Origin: Flavobacteriales bacterium UBA1494
GTDB lineage: Bacteria; Bacteroidota; Bacteroidia; Flavobacteriales_E; Vicingaceae
Direction: 5' to 3'
Assembly (NCBI GenBank): GCA_905182175.1
Contig: CAJJAT010000009.1
Location: 62,001-126,000 of the forward strand
Length of the DNA stretch: 64,000 nucleotides
In this document: positions 51,439-60,495 of the stretch, one piece after another
How the letters are laid out: each line of letters begins with the position of its first letter
Numbering within the stretch: the first letter of the stretch is position 1
Notes under the pieces: generated by a model
What the model saw: only the letters and a program-made list of their open reading frames with translations
Told to the model about the DNA's origin: nothing
The model's database searches: none
Position numbers and translations under genes: made by a program

Positions 51439-52745
51439 TGGGTAAACAAAAAGTCAGTATTTTTTGGTTTCGGAGAGACTTGCGATTAGACGATAATCGT
51501 GGATTGTATAAGGCTTTACGAGGGGAGTTCCCGATATTCCCGATTTTTATATTTGATAAACATATCTTGAATGATTTATTGGATAAAAAAGATGCTAGAG
51601 TTTCGTTTCTACATCAAGAGTTGAGTGAAATAAATGGAGAGTTAGAATCCAAAGGTGGGCGTTTGAATACCTTTTACTCTACTCCCGAAGAGAGCTTTAA
51701 AGCGTTGCTTAATCAATACGACGTTCAAGAAGTGCATGCCAATAGAGATTACGAACCATACGCTACTGCAAGAGACGAGAAAGTAAAGGAAGTCCTAGGT
51801 CGTAATGTTCAATTTATTACGCACAAAGATCAAGTCATTTTTGAAAGTAACGAGGTGCTGAAAGACAATGGAACTCCTTATTTGATGTACACTCCTTACA
51901 GTAAAAAGTGGTTGTCTAAAGTGACGGGAAAAGACTATGAATCTTATCCTTCAGCTTTAGAGTCTAACAATTGGATCAAAACCAGTTTTAAGAATATTAT
52001 TTCTTTAGAAGAAATGGGTTTTGAGCAGACTGAAATAAAATTGCCTAGCAAAAAGTTAAAAACTGAAACTGTTGATAAATACGCCGATGAAAGGAATTTT
52101 CCTGCAAGAGACAGTACTTCACACCTAGGATTGCATTACAGATTTGGAACGGTAAGTATACGAAAAATGGCTAAAAAGGCATCTAAAAGCGAGGAGAATA
52201 CCTACTTAAAAGAGCTGATTTGGAGAGAGTTTTTTATGACAATTCTCCATCATTTTCCAAGGGTGGTAGAAAACAATTACAGTAAAAAATACGATGGAAT
52301 TGAATGGAGAAATAACGAAGAGGAGTTTGAAAAGTGGAAGACTGGCAATACAGGTTATCCGTTAGTGGATGCCGGCATGCGAGAGCTTAATCAAACAGGG
52401 TTTATGCACAACAGAGTGCGCATGTTAGTGGCTAGTTTTTTAACGAAGCATTTATTGATTGATTGGAAATGGGGTGAAGCGTATTTTGCAGAAAAGCTAT
52501 TGGATTTTGATCTATCTTCTAATAATGGGAACTGGCAGTGGTCCGCTGGAACAGGAGTTGATGCTCAGCCTTATTTTAGAGTATTTAACCCAACGACACA
52601 AATCGAGAAGTTTGATAAGGACAGAATTTACATTAGAAAGTGGGTGCCAGAATTTGGAACAGAACGTTATCCAAAGGAAATGGTAGAGCACAAAATGGCT
52701 CGCGAAAGAGCGATTGCTGAATTTAAAAGAGCAGTGAACCTCTAG
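51438..52745 (+). CDS. phrB: Deoxyribodipyrimidine (CPD) photolyase
   Basis: The 435 residues begin VSIFWFRRDLRLDDNRGLYK, the alpha/beta antenna domain, and hold the FAD-binding helical domain (about 220-420: [94 protein letters not shown]). The run of Trp and Asn around WQWSAGTGVDAQ is that of class I CPD photolyases. It uses blue light to split cyclobutane pyrimidine dimers. It is the last gene of the light-regulated operon. Confidence 0.93.
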   Translation: MGKQKVSIFWFRRDLRLDDNRGLYKALRGEFPIFPIFIFDKHILNDLLDKKDARVSFLHQELSEINGELESKGGRLNTFYSTPEESFKALLNQYDVQEVHANRDYEPYATARDEKVKEVLGRNVQFITHKDQVIFESNEVLKDNGTPYLMYTPYSKKWLSKVTGKDYESYPSALESNNWIKTSFKNIISLEEMGFEQTEIKLPSKKLKTETVDKYADERNFPARDSTSHLGLHYRFGTVSIRKMAKKASKSEENTYLKELIWREFFMTILHHFPRVVENNYSKKYDGIEWRNNEEEFEKWKTGNTGYPLVDAGMRELNQTGFMHNRVRMLVASFLTKHLLIDWKWGEAYFAEKLLDFDLSSNNGNWQWSAGTGVDAQPYFRVFNPTTQIEKFDKDRIYIRKWVPEFGTERYPKEMVEHKMARERAIAEFKRAVNL

Positions 52746-53232
52746 CAGACAAAACCAAAAAGTTCTTTCGTTTTTTCTGTGTGGAATCTAATATCTTTTT
52801 TGGCCCACCATGAGTGATAATTTGTTCAACCATTTAGACTAAAAAGGCCAACAGAACTTTGTTATTTTGGCATTCCGTTATCGGCATTAAAATGACCCTG
52901 ATGGTGTAATGTCTTTCACGTACCAATCCGTCTTTCCTTGATAAAAATTCATGTATTTTATCTGGGAGATGTCGGTGGGTTCACTTATTCTATTGCCTAG
53001 CGATGGACTTGGGTTTTTAGTAATGATTTAATTGTATAAAATTTGTGCTTTTAAAAATTGAGAAGTATAATGGGGTCTCAATATTTTAAAGAGGTGTTTC
53101 TTAGACATTATTTGAGGCAGAGAAGAAATTTCACGTTTATTTTACGGATATTGGAAGTTGAATCATTTGTTTTAAACAGGGCGGAATCTAAATTTTAGAC
53201 CTAACAATTTAGCGTTAATTTGTTTTATTAAT
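52746..53232. other. Gap after the light operon
   Basis: No intact gene. The minus strand has a stop-free segment (about 53025-52893) reading KNPSPSLGNRISEPTDISQI and KYMNFYQGKTDWYVKDITPS, without a credible start; it may be the scrap of a lost gene. TTTGTTTTAAAC (53166-53177) resembles the operator core with one extra T, 56 bp before the next gene, and could link that gene to the same regulator. Confidence 0.35.
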
Positions 53233-54678
53233 ATGAGAATTCTTATAACAGGTGCAAATGGCTATATCGGTCGCAGATTACTGCCTATTTTATTGGCTGA
53301 AGGGAATGATGTAATAGCTTGTGTTAGAGACAAAAACACACTGCGTTTGTCAGAGGAAGAAAATGGCAAAGTTACCATAATTGAAGTTGATTTTTTAAAC
53401 GAAAAGTCATTGGATGATTTACCGAAATCAATTGATGTTGCTTATTTTTTAATGCACTCTCTCACCACTAGTGGCAAAGAGTTTTCGGCAAAGGAAGACC
53501 TTTTAGCCCAAAATTTTGTGCGCTATATCAACAAAACGACCAGCAAACAAATTATTTACCTAGGAGGAATTAGCAATGATGAAAACCTTTCGGATCATTT
53601 AAAGTCTCGTCAAAAAACGGGAAGTATTCTAGGAACGTCTATAGTCCCGCTAACAGCGCTAAGAGCTGCAATTATTATAGGGTCAGGTGGCGCTTCCTTC
53701 GAAATAATTCGTGATTTAGTCGAAAAGCTTCCTGTTATGATAGCCCCAAAATGGTTAAACACCAAGTGTCAACCAATTGGGATTCGAAATGTAATGGATT
53801 ATTTATTAGCATGCTGCGGGAATGAAAAGGTTTTTAATAAAACTTTCGACATTGGAGGTCCCGAAGTGCTAACCTATAAGGAAATGCTTTTGCAGTTTGC
53901 TTCGGTGAGGAAAATGAAGCGTTGGATTGGTACAGTTCCAATCATGACTCCTAAACTATCTTCTTATTGGTTGTATTTTGTTACCTCCACATCTTATTCG
54001 TTAGCAGCTAATTTAGTAGACAGCATGAAGAACGAGGTTATTGTAAAGGAAGGGAATATACAAGAGTACATTCAATTAGATTTAATTCCGTACAAAGAAA
54101 ATGTAGCCTTGGCCTTTATGCGAATAGAGCAGAATATGGTTGTCAGTAGTTGGACAGATGCAGAGTTATTACGGAAAGGTCAATCACTAAATCATTACAT
54201 TACAGTTCCGGTTAATGGCACCTTTAAAGACCAGAAAGAAGTTACATTTGGAGAAAATAACAGGGGAAAAGTTCTAACAAATATATGGTCCATAGGGGGA
54301 CAAAATGGATGGTACTATGGCAACTGGATGTGGAAAATTAGAGGTTATCTAGATAAGTTGTTTGGAGGAGTAGGTTTAAGAAGGGGACGACGAAGTCCAA
54401 CTGAAATATTTACAGGAGATTCATTAGATTTTTGGAGAGTTATTTTAGCAGATAAAGAAGGACAGCGTTTACTGCTTTTTGCTGAGATGAGACTACCCGG
54501 AGAGGCATGGTTGGAATATAAAATTGAACCATCTGGGTTAGAATACAAAATGGTTCAGACGGCAACTTTTCGACCTAAGGGTGTTTTTGGAAGGATCTAC
54601 TGGTACTCTATGTTACCATTTCATCATTTTATTTTTGGTAACATGGCTCGTAATCTAGTCGAATTTAGGTCCAATTAA
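53233..54678 (+). CDS. NAD(P)-binding SDR-like protein with C-terminal DUF2867 domain
   Basis: The 481 residues start with an extended-SDR Rossmann domain (MRILITGANGYIGRRLLPIL, DVAYFLMHSLTT, IIYLGGISND in residues 1-120), followed by a long middle part and a DUF2867 region from about 320 (GWYYGNWMWKIRGYLDKLF, GGVGLRRGRRSP, LLFAEMRLPGEAWLEYKIE). Such two-part proteins are often found beside photolyase and carotenoid genes in Bacteroidota. The function is unknown; the fold suggests a quinone- or lipid-linked reaction. Its 3' end overlaps the convergent ABC gene by 14 bp. Confidence 0.85.
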   Translation: MRILITGANGYIGRRLLPILLAEGNDVIACVRDKNTLRLSEEENGKVTIIEVDFLNEKSLDDLPKSIDVAYFLMHSLTTSGKEFSAKEDLLAQNFVRYINKTTSKQIIYLGGISNDENLSDHLKSRQKTGSILGTSIVPLTALRAAIIIGSGGASFEIIRDLVEKLPVMIAPKWLNTKCQPIGIRNVMDYLLACCGNEKVFNKTFDIGGPEVLTYKEMLLQFASVRKMKRWIGTVPIMTPKLSSYWLYFVTSTSYSLAANLVDSMKNEVIVKEGNIQEYIQLDLIPYKENVALAFMRIEQNMVVSSWTDAELLRKGQSLNHYITVPVNGTFKDQKEVTFGENNRGKVLTNIWSIGGQNGWYYGNWMWKIRGYLDKLFGGVGLRRGRRSPTEIFTGDSLDFWRVILADKEGQRLLLFAEMRLPGEAWLEYKIEPSGLEYKMVQTATFRPKGVFGRIYWYSMLPFHHFIFGNMARNLVEFRSN

Positions 54679-56386
54679 AGTGGACTCTAGGAATGGCTTC
54701 AATTAATCTTTGAGTGTATTCAGATTGCGGGTTCCTATAAATATCTTCTGCGATTCCCATCTCTTCAATTTGTCCTTCCTTCATTACAATCATTCTGTCG
54801 CTCATGTATTTTACAACAGACAAGTCATGCGAAATGAAGATATAGGTAAATGAAAATTTTGCTTTTAATTCGTTCAATAGGTTCAATACTTGAGCTTGAA
54901 CGGAAACATCAAGCGCAGATACAGATTCGTCACAAATAATGAATTTTGGGTTCATAGCCAATGCCCTAGCGATACAGACTCTTTGTCGCTGTCCTCCCGA
55001 AAATTCATGAGGATAGCGATCAAATAGGTTTGCATCAAGCCCTACAACCTCCATTAAGTCAATTACCTTTTCTTTCCTTATACTATCATTACTTTCTATT
55101 TTATGAACCTTCATTGGCTCCAAAATTGCTTTGCCAATTTTCATTTTGGGGTTTAGTGAAGAGTAGGGGTCTTGAAATATAATTTGCAAGTCTTCCCGTT
55201 TAGCTCTCATGGCAGAAGAGTCAAGTGTTGTTAATTCTTGTCCGTTATATTTAATGCTACCACTAGTCGGTTCAACTAATCTCAAAATACTTCTACCGAG
55301 AGTTGTTTTTCCGCAACCTGATTCCCCTACCAATCCTAGGGTCTCCCCCTTGTGTACATGAAAGGAAACCTTATTTACTGCCTTGACGTAACCAACTGTT
55401 TTTCTAAAAACTCCTTTGTGGATAGGGAAGTGAGTGTTCAAGTTAGAAACTTCAATTATTTTATTTTGTGCAAGCACTGAGTTGAGCTTATTCTGCTGAT
55501 CCTGTTTGCTCATTTTTAATTGGTTAATGAATTGTGCTACAGGTTGATCAAGAGACAAAAAATCCTCCACAATGGGGAGTTTTTTCAGTCTAAAGTCCAT
55601 GGGAGGTCGACAAGCAAGAAGGCCTTTAGTGTACGGATGTTGAGGGTTTTCAAATAGTTTTTGAGTAGTTTCGCTTTCAACTTTTTCTCCACTTTTCATG
55701 ACCACCACGTTGTCTGCAACTTCAGCAACTACCGCTAAGTCGTGGGTAATAAAGATTACACTCATGTTGCGCTTTTGCTGCAATGATTTAATGAGGTCTA
55801 AAATTGTTTTTTGAACGGTTACGTCTAGCGCGGTGGTTGGTTCATCTGCAATCAGCAATTTTGGCTCACAACTTATAGCCATGGCAATCATTACCCGTTG
55901 TTTTTGACCACCGGAAATTTGATGTGGGTATGAATCATAAATTGATTCAGGTCTTGGCAGTTGAACTTCCTTAAAAAGTTCAATCGTTTTCTCCCGTGCC
56001 TCTTTTCTCGAGAGGTTTTTATGCAATCGAAGAGCTTCTGCAACTTGCTCTCCGTTTTTAATAACGGGATTTAGTGAAGTCATGGGTTCTTGAAAAATCA
56101 TGGCAATATCATTGCCCCGAAATTTTCGCATTTCTTCATCTTTCAGTTTTAGCAGGTCAATCGTTTGTCCGTTGAGATGAAAAAGTATCTCACCGGAATC
56201 TATTTTTGCAGAAGGGTGCAATAGTCCCATAATTGAAAGGGAGGTCAATGATTTCCCCGAACCTGATTCCCCAACAACACCTAAGGTCTCACCCTCATTA
56301 ATAGAGTAGGATAAATGGGTGATAGTTTTTCGTGCACCAAAACTGATGCATAAATTTTTAATTTCAATTAAAGGCTGCTTTCTCAT
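54665..56386 (-). CDS. ABC transporter ATPase with two nucleotide-binding domains (oligopeptide/dipeptide type)
   Basis: The 573 residues hold two complete ATPase domains. Domain 1 (about 1-270) has Walker A GESGSGKSLTS, the signature ISGGQKQRVMIA and Walker B LLIADEPTTALD. Domain 2 (about 305-565) has GESGCGKTTLG, FSGGQRQRVCIA and FIICDESVSALD, plus the peptide-importer mark IMGLLHP / ILRLVEPTSG. This is the fused form of DppD-DppF/OppD-OppF. No permease or binding protein is nearby, so those must be elsewhere. The ATG overlaps the exonuclease stop (TAATG). Confidence 0.92.
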   Translation of the reverse strand: MRKQPLIEIKNLCISFGARKTITHLSYSINEGETLGVVGESGSGKSLTSLSIMGLLHPSAKIDSGEILFHLNGQTIDLLKLKDEEMRKFRGNDIAMIFQEPMTSLNPVIKNGEQVAEALRLHKNLSRKEAREKTIELFKEVQLPRPESIYDSYPHQISGGQKQRVMIAMAISCEPKLLIADEPTTALDVTVQKTILDLIKSLQQKRNMSVIFITHDLAVVAEVADNVVVMKSGEKVESETTQKLFENPQHPYTKGLLACRPPMDFRLKKLPIVEDFLSLDQPVAQFINQLKMSKQDQQNKLNSVLAQNKIIEVSNLNTHFPIHKGVFRKTVGYVKAVNKVSFHVHKGETLGLVGESGCGKTTLGRSILRLVEPTSGSIKYNGQELTTLDSSAMRAKREDLQIIFQDPYSSLNPKMKIGKAILEPMKVHKIESNDSIRKEKVIDLMEVVGLDANLFDRYPHEFSGGQRQRVCIARALAMNPKFIICDESVSALDVSVQAQVLNLLNELKAKFSFTYIFISHDLSVVKYMSDRMIVMKEGQIEEMGIAEDIYRNPQSEYTQRLIEAIPRVHFNWT

Positions 56387-57105
56387 TATTCAATAATATC
56401 TACCTCAGAGTCTTTTAGTTGCTTAAATCCTTTATAAGCTAAAATTAGCTGTGCAACAGCCAGCGTATCGTTTCGGCAATAGGTAACAATCTTGTCTAGG
56501 TTGTCTTCTTCCCAAAAGACTCTTCCCACATCGCTGCCATCCATATTATTTTTTGGAGATTTTATTTTAAAAAGTTCGCAAAGCAGTTCAAGCGAAGTGT
56601 AGTTTTTATAGTCTCCAAATTTCCAGAGTTGTAGGGTGTCGAGGTGTTGAACTTCCCACGGTTTTCTTCCGGCGATGTCTAAAATATAGGGTAAAGGGAG
56701 GTTGTTTACTAAAATTCGTCTGGCTAAAAATGGAAAGTCAAATTCTTTGCCATTGTGGGCGCACAGTATGAAATCTGTCGATTGAAAGTTTTTTGTGAAT
56801 AAGGAACAAAACGGTTTGAGAACATCTTTTTCATTTTTACCGTAAAAAGACTTTATTCTAAACGTCCTCTTTTCTTTAAAATCGCGGTAGATTCCAATCG
56901 AGATACATATTACTTTGCTAAACTCGGCGTATATTCCGGCTCTTCCATAAATGTCCGCAGCGGTTTGCTCTTCAGTTCTTAAATAGATTGATTTTTTGTC
57001 CCACAGGGATTTCCATTTTTTAGATAGGTTTGAGAACTCTTTTTCTTTCGAAACAGTCTCAATATCGATAAAAATAACCTTGTTGAGCTTTAGGTTGTCC
57101 AGCAT
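56386..57105 (-). CDS. Predicted 3'-5' exonuclease (DEDD/RNase H-like fold)
   Basis: The 239 residues show a DEDD-type exonuclease: VIFIDIETVSKEKEF (first Asp-Glu pair, near residue 13), CAHNGKEFDFPFLARRI (second Asp), HLDTLQLWKFGDYKNYTS and CRNDTLAVAQLILAY (last acidic residue, near 216). The family is annotated as a polysaccharide-biosynthesis-associated 3'-5' exonuclease or DNA polymerase B-like exonuclease domain, both by resemblance. The protein has no membrane segment. It shares one base with the ABC gene and begins 34 bp after the phosphatase gene. Confidence 0.85.
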   Translation of the reverse strand: MLDNLKLNKVIFIDIETVSKEKEFSNLSKKWKSLWDKKSIYLRTEEQTAADIYGRAGIYAEFSKVICISIGIYRDFKEKRTFRIKSFYGKNEKDVLKPFCSLFTKNFQSTDFILCAHNGKEFDFPFLARRILVNNLPLPYILDIAGRKPWEVQHLDTLQLWKFGDYKNYTSLELLCELFKIKSPKNNMDGSDVGRVFWEEDNLDKIVTYCRNDTLAVAQLILAYKGFKQLKDSEVDIIE

Positions 57106-57139
57106 TTTCTAAAGGTAACAAATTCTGTAAAGGTGAAAG

Positions 57140-58927
57140 TTAAATTTTAACTCCTATAACAATTATGTCATCCACTTGCTCTTCATCTCCCATCCAATCG
57201 GAGAGGTGATCTCTAAGCAAGTCTTTTTGTACGGAAAGGTCTTTGTGGCTATTGGCAATTAAGGTGTCTCTGAATTTTTTATACATCATTTTTTTACCTT
57301 TAGGTCCTCCAAATTGATCGGCGTAACCATCTGAGAATATGTATAAAAGATCACCATCTAGAAGTTGTATTATATTGTTGGTAAAGTTTGGTGTTTCCCC
57401 GTCTAGAAATGAACCAATTGGAAATTTGTCTCCTTTGGTTTGAATGATATCTCCATCCCTTAACAAGTATAGCGGATTAAATGCTCCTGCGTATTGGAGT
57501 TCTTTTGTCTTACGATTCAAGCAGCAAATTGCAACATCCATTCCATCTTTTGATGTTGAGTTTTCATCCTTTTGATGAAGTGTTTCAGAAACTCCAACAT
57601 TTAGGTGATCTAATATTTCTGCAGGCGTACCATTGTTTGTTGTAATTAAAGCCTGTTTTAATTGGTTGTAACCAATAATACTCATAAATGCACCAGGAAC
57701 TCCATGCCCTGTGCAGTCAACAGCAGCAAAATAGACTTCATCCTCGGAGGCTCCAAGCCAATAAAAATCTCCACTGACCATATCTTTCGGTTTGTAAAAA
57801 ATGAAAGAATCCGGCAATAATTTACGTACGTAGCTTTCAGGAGGCAAAATTGCTTCTTGAATTTTTTGAGCATATTTGATGCTATCAGTAACTTCTATGA
57901 AATACTCTTCTATCTGCTCTTTTTGAATATCAATTTCTTCCTTTTGTTTTACTACTTCTGCAGTTCTTTGTCGTACCTTTTCTTCAAGGAACCTTTCATT
58001 TTCAGCTAAATCGTCACGCATTTTTAATAATGCTTTTCCTAAGCTATCTTTACTCGAAAGTGGTTTGTAATCTGTGTCAAAATTACCTGAGCCTACCTCT
58101 TGTGCAAAGTCCTTCGTTCGTTTTAGACCGTCAACAACGTTGTTCATCGCTACTGACATTTCTCCAATTTCGTCATTACCGGCGGATGTTGCCTTATCTG
58201 GGAAAACACCTCTTCCCAATTTAACAAGCACATTCTTTAGTCGATAAATAGGATCTACGATGTTTTTGGTTGTAATAATAGCAACGATTACGCTGATTAC
58301 TATGAGTGCTATACCTAAACCAATAACCAAATTTTTAAGAAAATCAAACAGTTTGTACATGCTGTCGTTAGCAGTATTGGAGACTTGCTTTTGATTGGCA
58401 ATTAGACTGCTTAGTTGGTCTAGAATATTAGAAGTCATGGTATGAATTTCGCCACCTTCTTCTAGGCTGTATTTTGCTATAAATTTACTTGATCCATCTT
58501 CATAGTCTGAAAAGGACTGTAAACTGTTAATTAAATCGTTGTTTTGTTGCGTAAAAAGCAAGTCAATCTCTGAAAACAAAGCCTGCAAAGTGTCTTGTTG
58601 ATCTTGATCCCAATATACTCCGAGTTGTGTTAGCTCGTATTTCAACTTTGGATAATCGTCATTTCTAAATTTTATGAGGTTATCCTTGTCTTGGTGAGCC
58701 TTGTTTTCTTTAAGCCAAGTCTCTAAAAACACCTTTGTTTCTAGTATCGAAAACTTAAGTTCTTGTAAAGCTTTTACAGAAGGAGTGTTTACGCTACTAA
58801 TTCTATCGTTGGTGGTCCTAGATCGCTCTAGAGTAACATAGGTTGTTATGAATACAATCATGGTCAGTATAATTAATATACCAAAGCCAGATGCAATTTT
58901 TTTGCCTATTGTAAATCGAAAGTTCAT
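57140..58927 (-). CDS. Membrane HAMP-SpoIIE serine/threonine phosphatase (PP2C)
   Basis: The 595 residues run: transmembrane helix 1 (FGILIILTMIVFITTYV, about 14-30), a four-helix periplasmic bundle (about 30-185), helix 2 (LVIGLGIALIVISVIVAI, about 197-217), HAMP (about 218-270, DPIYRLKNVLVKLGRGVFP), a coiled coil (about 300-355, EEKVRQRTAEVVKQKEEID) and a SpoIIE/PP2C domain (about 370-595: YKPKDMVSGDFYWLG, VDCTGHGVPGAFMSIIGYNQ, DGMDVAICCLNRK, LLYIFSDGYADQFGGPKG). It should dephosphorylate serine/threonine on an anti-anti-sigma-like or other partner in response to a periplasmic signal. It is 25 bp after a TPR protein gene and in line with a YfiR-like gene, likely its sensor. Confidence 0.92.
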   Translation of the reverse strand: MNFRFTIGKKIASGFGILIILTMIVFITTYVTLERSRTTNDRISSVNTPSVKALQELKFSILETKVFLETWLKENKAHQDKDNLIKFRNDDYPKLKYELTQLGVYWDQDQQDTLQALFSEIDLLFTQQNNDLINSLQSFSDYEDGSSKFIAKYSLEEGGEIHTMTSNILDQLSSLIANQKQVSNTANDSMYKLFDFLKNLVIGLGIALIVISVIVAIITTKNIVDPIYRLKNVLVKLGRGVFPDKATSAGNDEIGEMSVAMNNVVDGLKRTKDFAQEVGSGNFDTDYKPLSSKDSLGKALLKMRDDLAENERFLEEKVRQRTAEVVKQKEEIDIQKEQIEEYFIEVTDSIKYAQKIQEAILPPESYVRKLLPDSFIFYKPKDMVSGDFYWLGASEDEVYFAAVDCTGHGVPGAFMSIIGYNQLKQALITTNNGTPAEILDHLNVGVSETLHQKDENSTSKDGMDVAICCLNRKTKELQYAGAFNPLYLLRDGDIIQTKGDKFPIGSFLDGETPNFTNNIIQLLDGDLLYIFSDGYADQFGGPKGKKMMYKKFRDTLIANSHKDLSVQKDLLRDHLSDWMGDEEQVDDIIVIGVKI

Positions 58928-58952
58928 TTAGTAGACTTTTATCAACAGTTAG

Positions 58953-59873
58953 TTATTGTTTGTTTAGGGAATCGATCTCCTGGCGTTCATCTTCAACAGG
59001 TTTTATATCCAACGCTTCAATTTTCTTTTTAAACAACTCGGATTTTTCTGCATCGTTCATACTAAAGTATATACCTTGAAGTCCCGTTAAAGTTTCTCTT
59101 CTATTTGGGTTTAAATCGTGAGCTTTTTTCATGAAGGGTAAAGAGGTTCTGAAGATCTCGAACAATTGATCTTGCAGCATAGTTAACTCAAGTAGATCCA
59201 GACCATAATCCATTTTATTCACAATTTCAACTCCTTTGTTGTAATAGATAATGCCAATATTATAATTTGCACTGAAGTTGTTGGAATCTAAAATTAAGGC
59301 TTTCTTATACAGTTTTATTGCTTTATCTAAATAAACAGAAGCGTTGTTTGTGTCAATCGAAGAAATCCGACTGTAGGTCGCGGCCAATGCAAGGCTAAAG
59401 TTTGTATTCTTCTCTGTGAAATCTGCATTAGGCATCACGCTTTTTATTAACTCTTTATATCTCGAAAAGGAGTTAATTGCGATTGTATAGTCACTGGGAT
59501 TTGTAGAAAGAGCAGCTTGGTTGTAAAAAGTTTCTGCAAAGTATTTAATTGCATTTTCGCAGCCTTTTGCATACGGTCCTTCCTTTTCTAAACTAATTGA
59601 TTTTTTAAAGTATTTAATAGACGTTTCTCTAAGAGCAGACTCTTTATCGGATTTCTCGTCTCGCTTAAAGAGGTCTTTATAAATAAAACCCCTATAATAC
59701 CAAGTGGATGCTTTATTAATGAACAAACTATCTTCTGCAGCAGCATCGATTAATTCCTTCGCTTTATCTAGTTGGTTTTCTTTTAGGCTATAAATTGCAT
59801 TCGCTAATTTATTCTGGCCAAAAACTAGGTTTGTGCAAAACAATAAAAAAGCTATGTAAAATATTTTTTTCAT
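58953..59873 (-). CDS. Exported TPR-repeat protein
   Basis: The 306 residues begin with a signal peptide (MKKIFYIAFLLFCTNLVFG, cut before QNK) and are mostly helical repeats of TPR type: KLANAIYSLKENQLDKAKEL, ASTWYYRGFIYKDLFKRDEK, NNFSANYNIGIIYYNKGVEI, PNRRETLTGLQGIYFSMNDA. No enzymatic motif is seen, so it probably acts as a scaffold in the periplasm or on the membrane. It is 1 bp after the YfiR-like gene and 25 bp before the HAMP-SpoIIE gene, an arrangement that suggests it links the two. Confidence 0.85.
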   Translation of the reverse strand: MKKIFYIAFLLFCTNLVFGQNKLANAIYSLKENQLDKAKELIDAAAEDSLFINKASTWYYRGFIYKDLFKRDEKSDKESALRETSIKYFKKSISLEKEGPYAKGCENAIKYFAETFYNQAALSTNPSDYTIAINSFSRYKELIKSVMPNADFTEKNTNFSLALAATYSRISSIDTNNASVYLDKAIKLYKKALILDSNNFSANYNIGIIYYNKGVEIVNKMDYGLDLLELTMLQDQLFEIFRTSLPFMKKAHDLNPNRRETLTGLQGIYFSMNDAEKSELFKKKIEALDIKPVEDERQEIDSLNKQ

Positions 59874-59874
59874 T

Positions 59875-60411
59875 TCAATTCACTAAAACAGCAATATTAG
59901 CTAACGTTGAAGAAACTTTCAGGTTATTTGATTCTGCTGTTAATTTATTTAATTCAAATTTCTGCCTTCCACCCAAAATAATGAAATTGATAGATGCTCC
60001 TTTGCCTGCATGTCCTCTTGTCTCCGTAACAATAAGTGCACTCTTCCCTTTTGTATTTACTACTGCTTTTGCTAGATTAGAACTATTTTCATTTGGTATG
60101 TAAACAATATGGGATTTACCAATTTCGCTTACATCACTAATTAATTTTATTTTGAATGGCTTATTATCTACTTTCTTTACCTTCGACATGTTGGTCAATT
60201 CATTATAAAGAGATTGGTTATCTCCTAGAATCGCAATAGTAAAGTCGCTAGCTTGGTAGTCGGCGGGCCACTCTATATACTTGGTAAAGTTGTAAATAAA
60301 AACCGCCTTAATTTTCGCCTTAGTATCTACCTTATCCTCTGGCAAATCAGGGGTAAAGGAAGGCGTTAATGCAATCAAACTAACGAATAAAATTATTAAT
60401 AACTTCTTCAC
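59875..60411 (-). CDS. YfiR-like periplasmic protein (DUF4154)
   Basis: The frame is open from 60495, but the family begins near the GTG at 60411 (KKLLIILFVSLIALTPSFTP, a signal peptide); 178 residues is normal. The DUF4154 features are IKAVFIYNFTKYIEWP, FTIAILGDN, KSHIVYIPNEN, KSALIVTETRGHAGKGASIN and STLANIAVLVN. YfiR of Pseudomonas is a periplasmic sensor that inhibits the diguanylate cyclase YfiN and is controlled by disulfides. This one has no cysteine after the signal, and no GGDEF gene is near, so it would regulate something else. The operon with TPR and HAMP-SpoIIE genes points to the phosphatase. Confidence 0.88.
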   Translation of the reverse strand: MKKLLIILFVSLIALTPSFTPDLPEDKVDTKAKIKAVFIYNFTKYIEWPADYQASDFTIAILGDNQSLYNELTNMSKVKKVDNKPFKIKLISDVSEIGKSHIVYIPNENSSNLAKAVVNTKGKSALIVTETRGHAGKGASINFIILGGRQKFELNKLTAESNNLKVSSTLANIAVLVN

Positions 60412-60495
60412 AAATACTTTGTCTATCAGTTGATAAAGGTAATAAATTTTTGCAGTGTTAAACATACTGCTGATACAACTATTTTCCTTTCCCAA

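Noticed and set aside
57140-60411. c-di-GMP signalling system
   Set aside because: The YfiR-like protein suggested it, but no GGDEF, EAL or PilZ sequence is present; the enzyme is a PP2C phosphatase.
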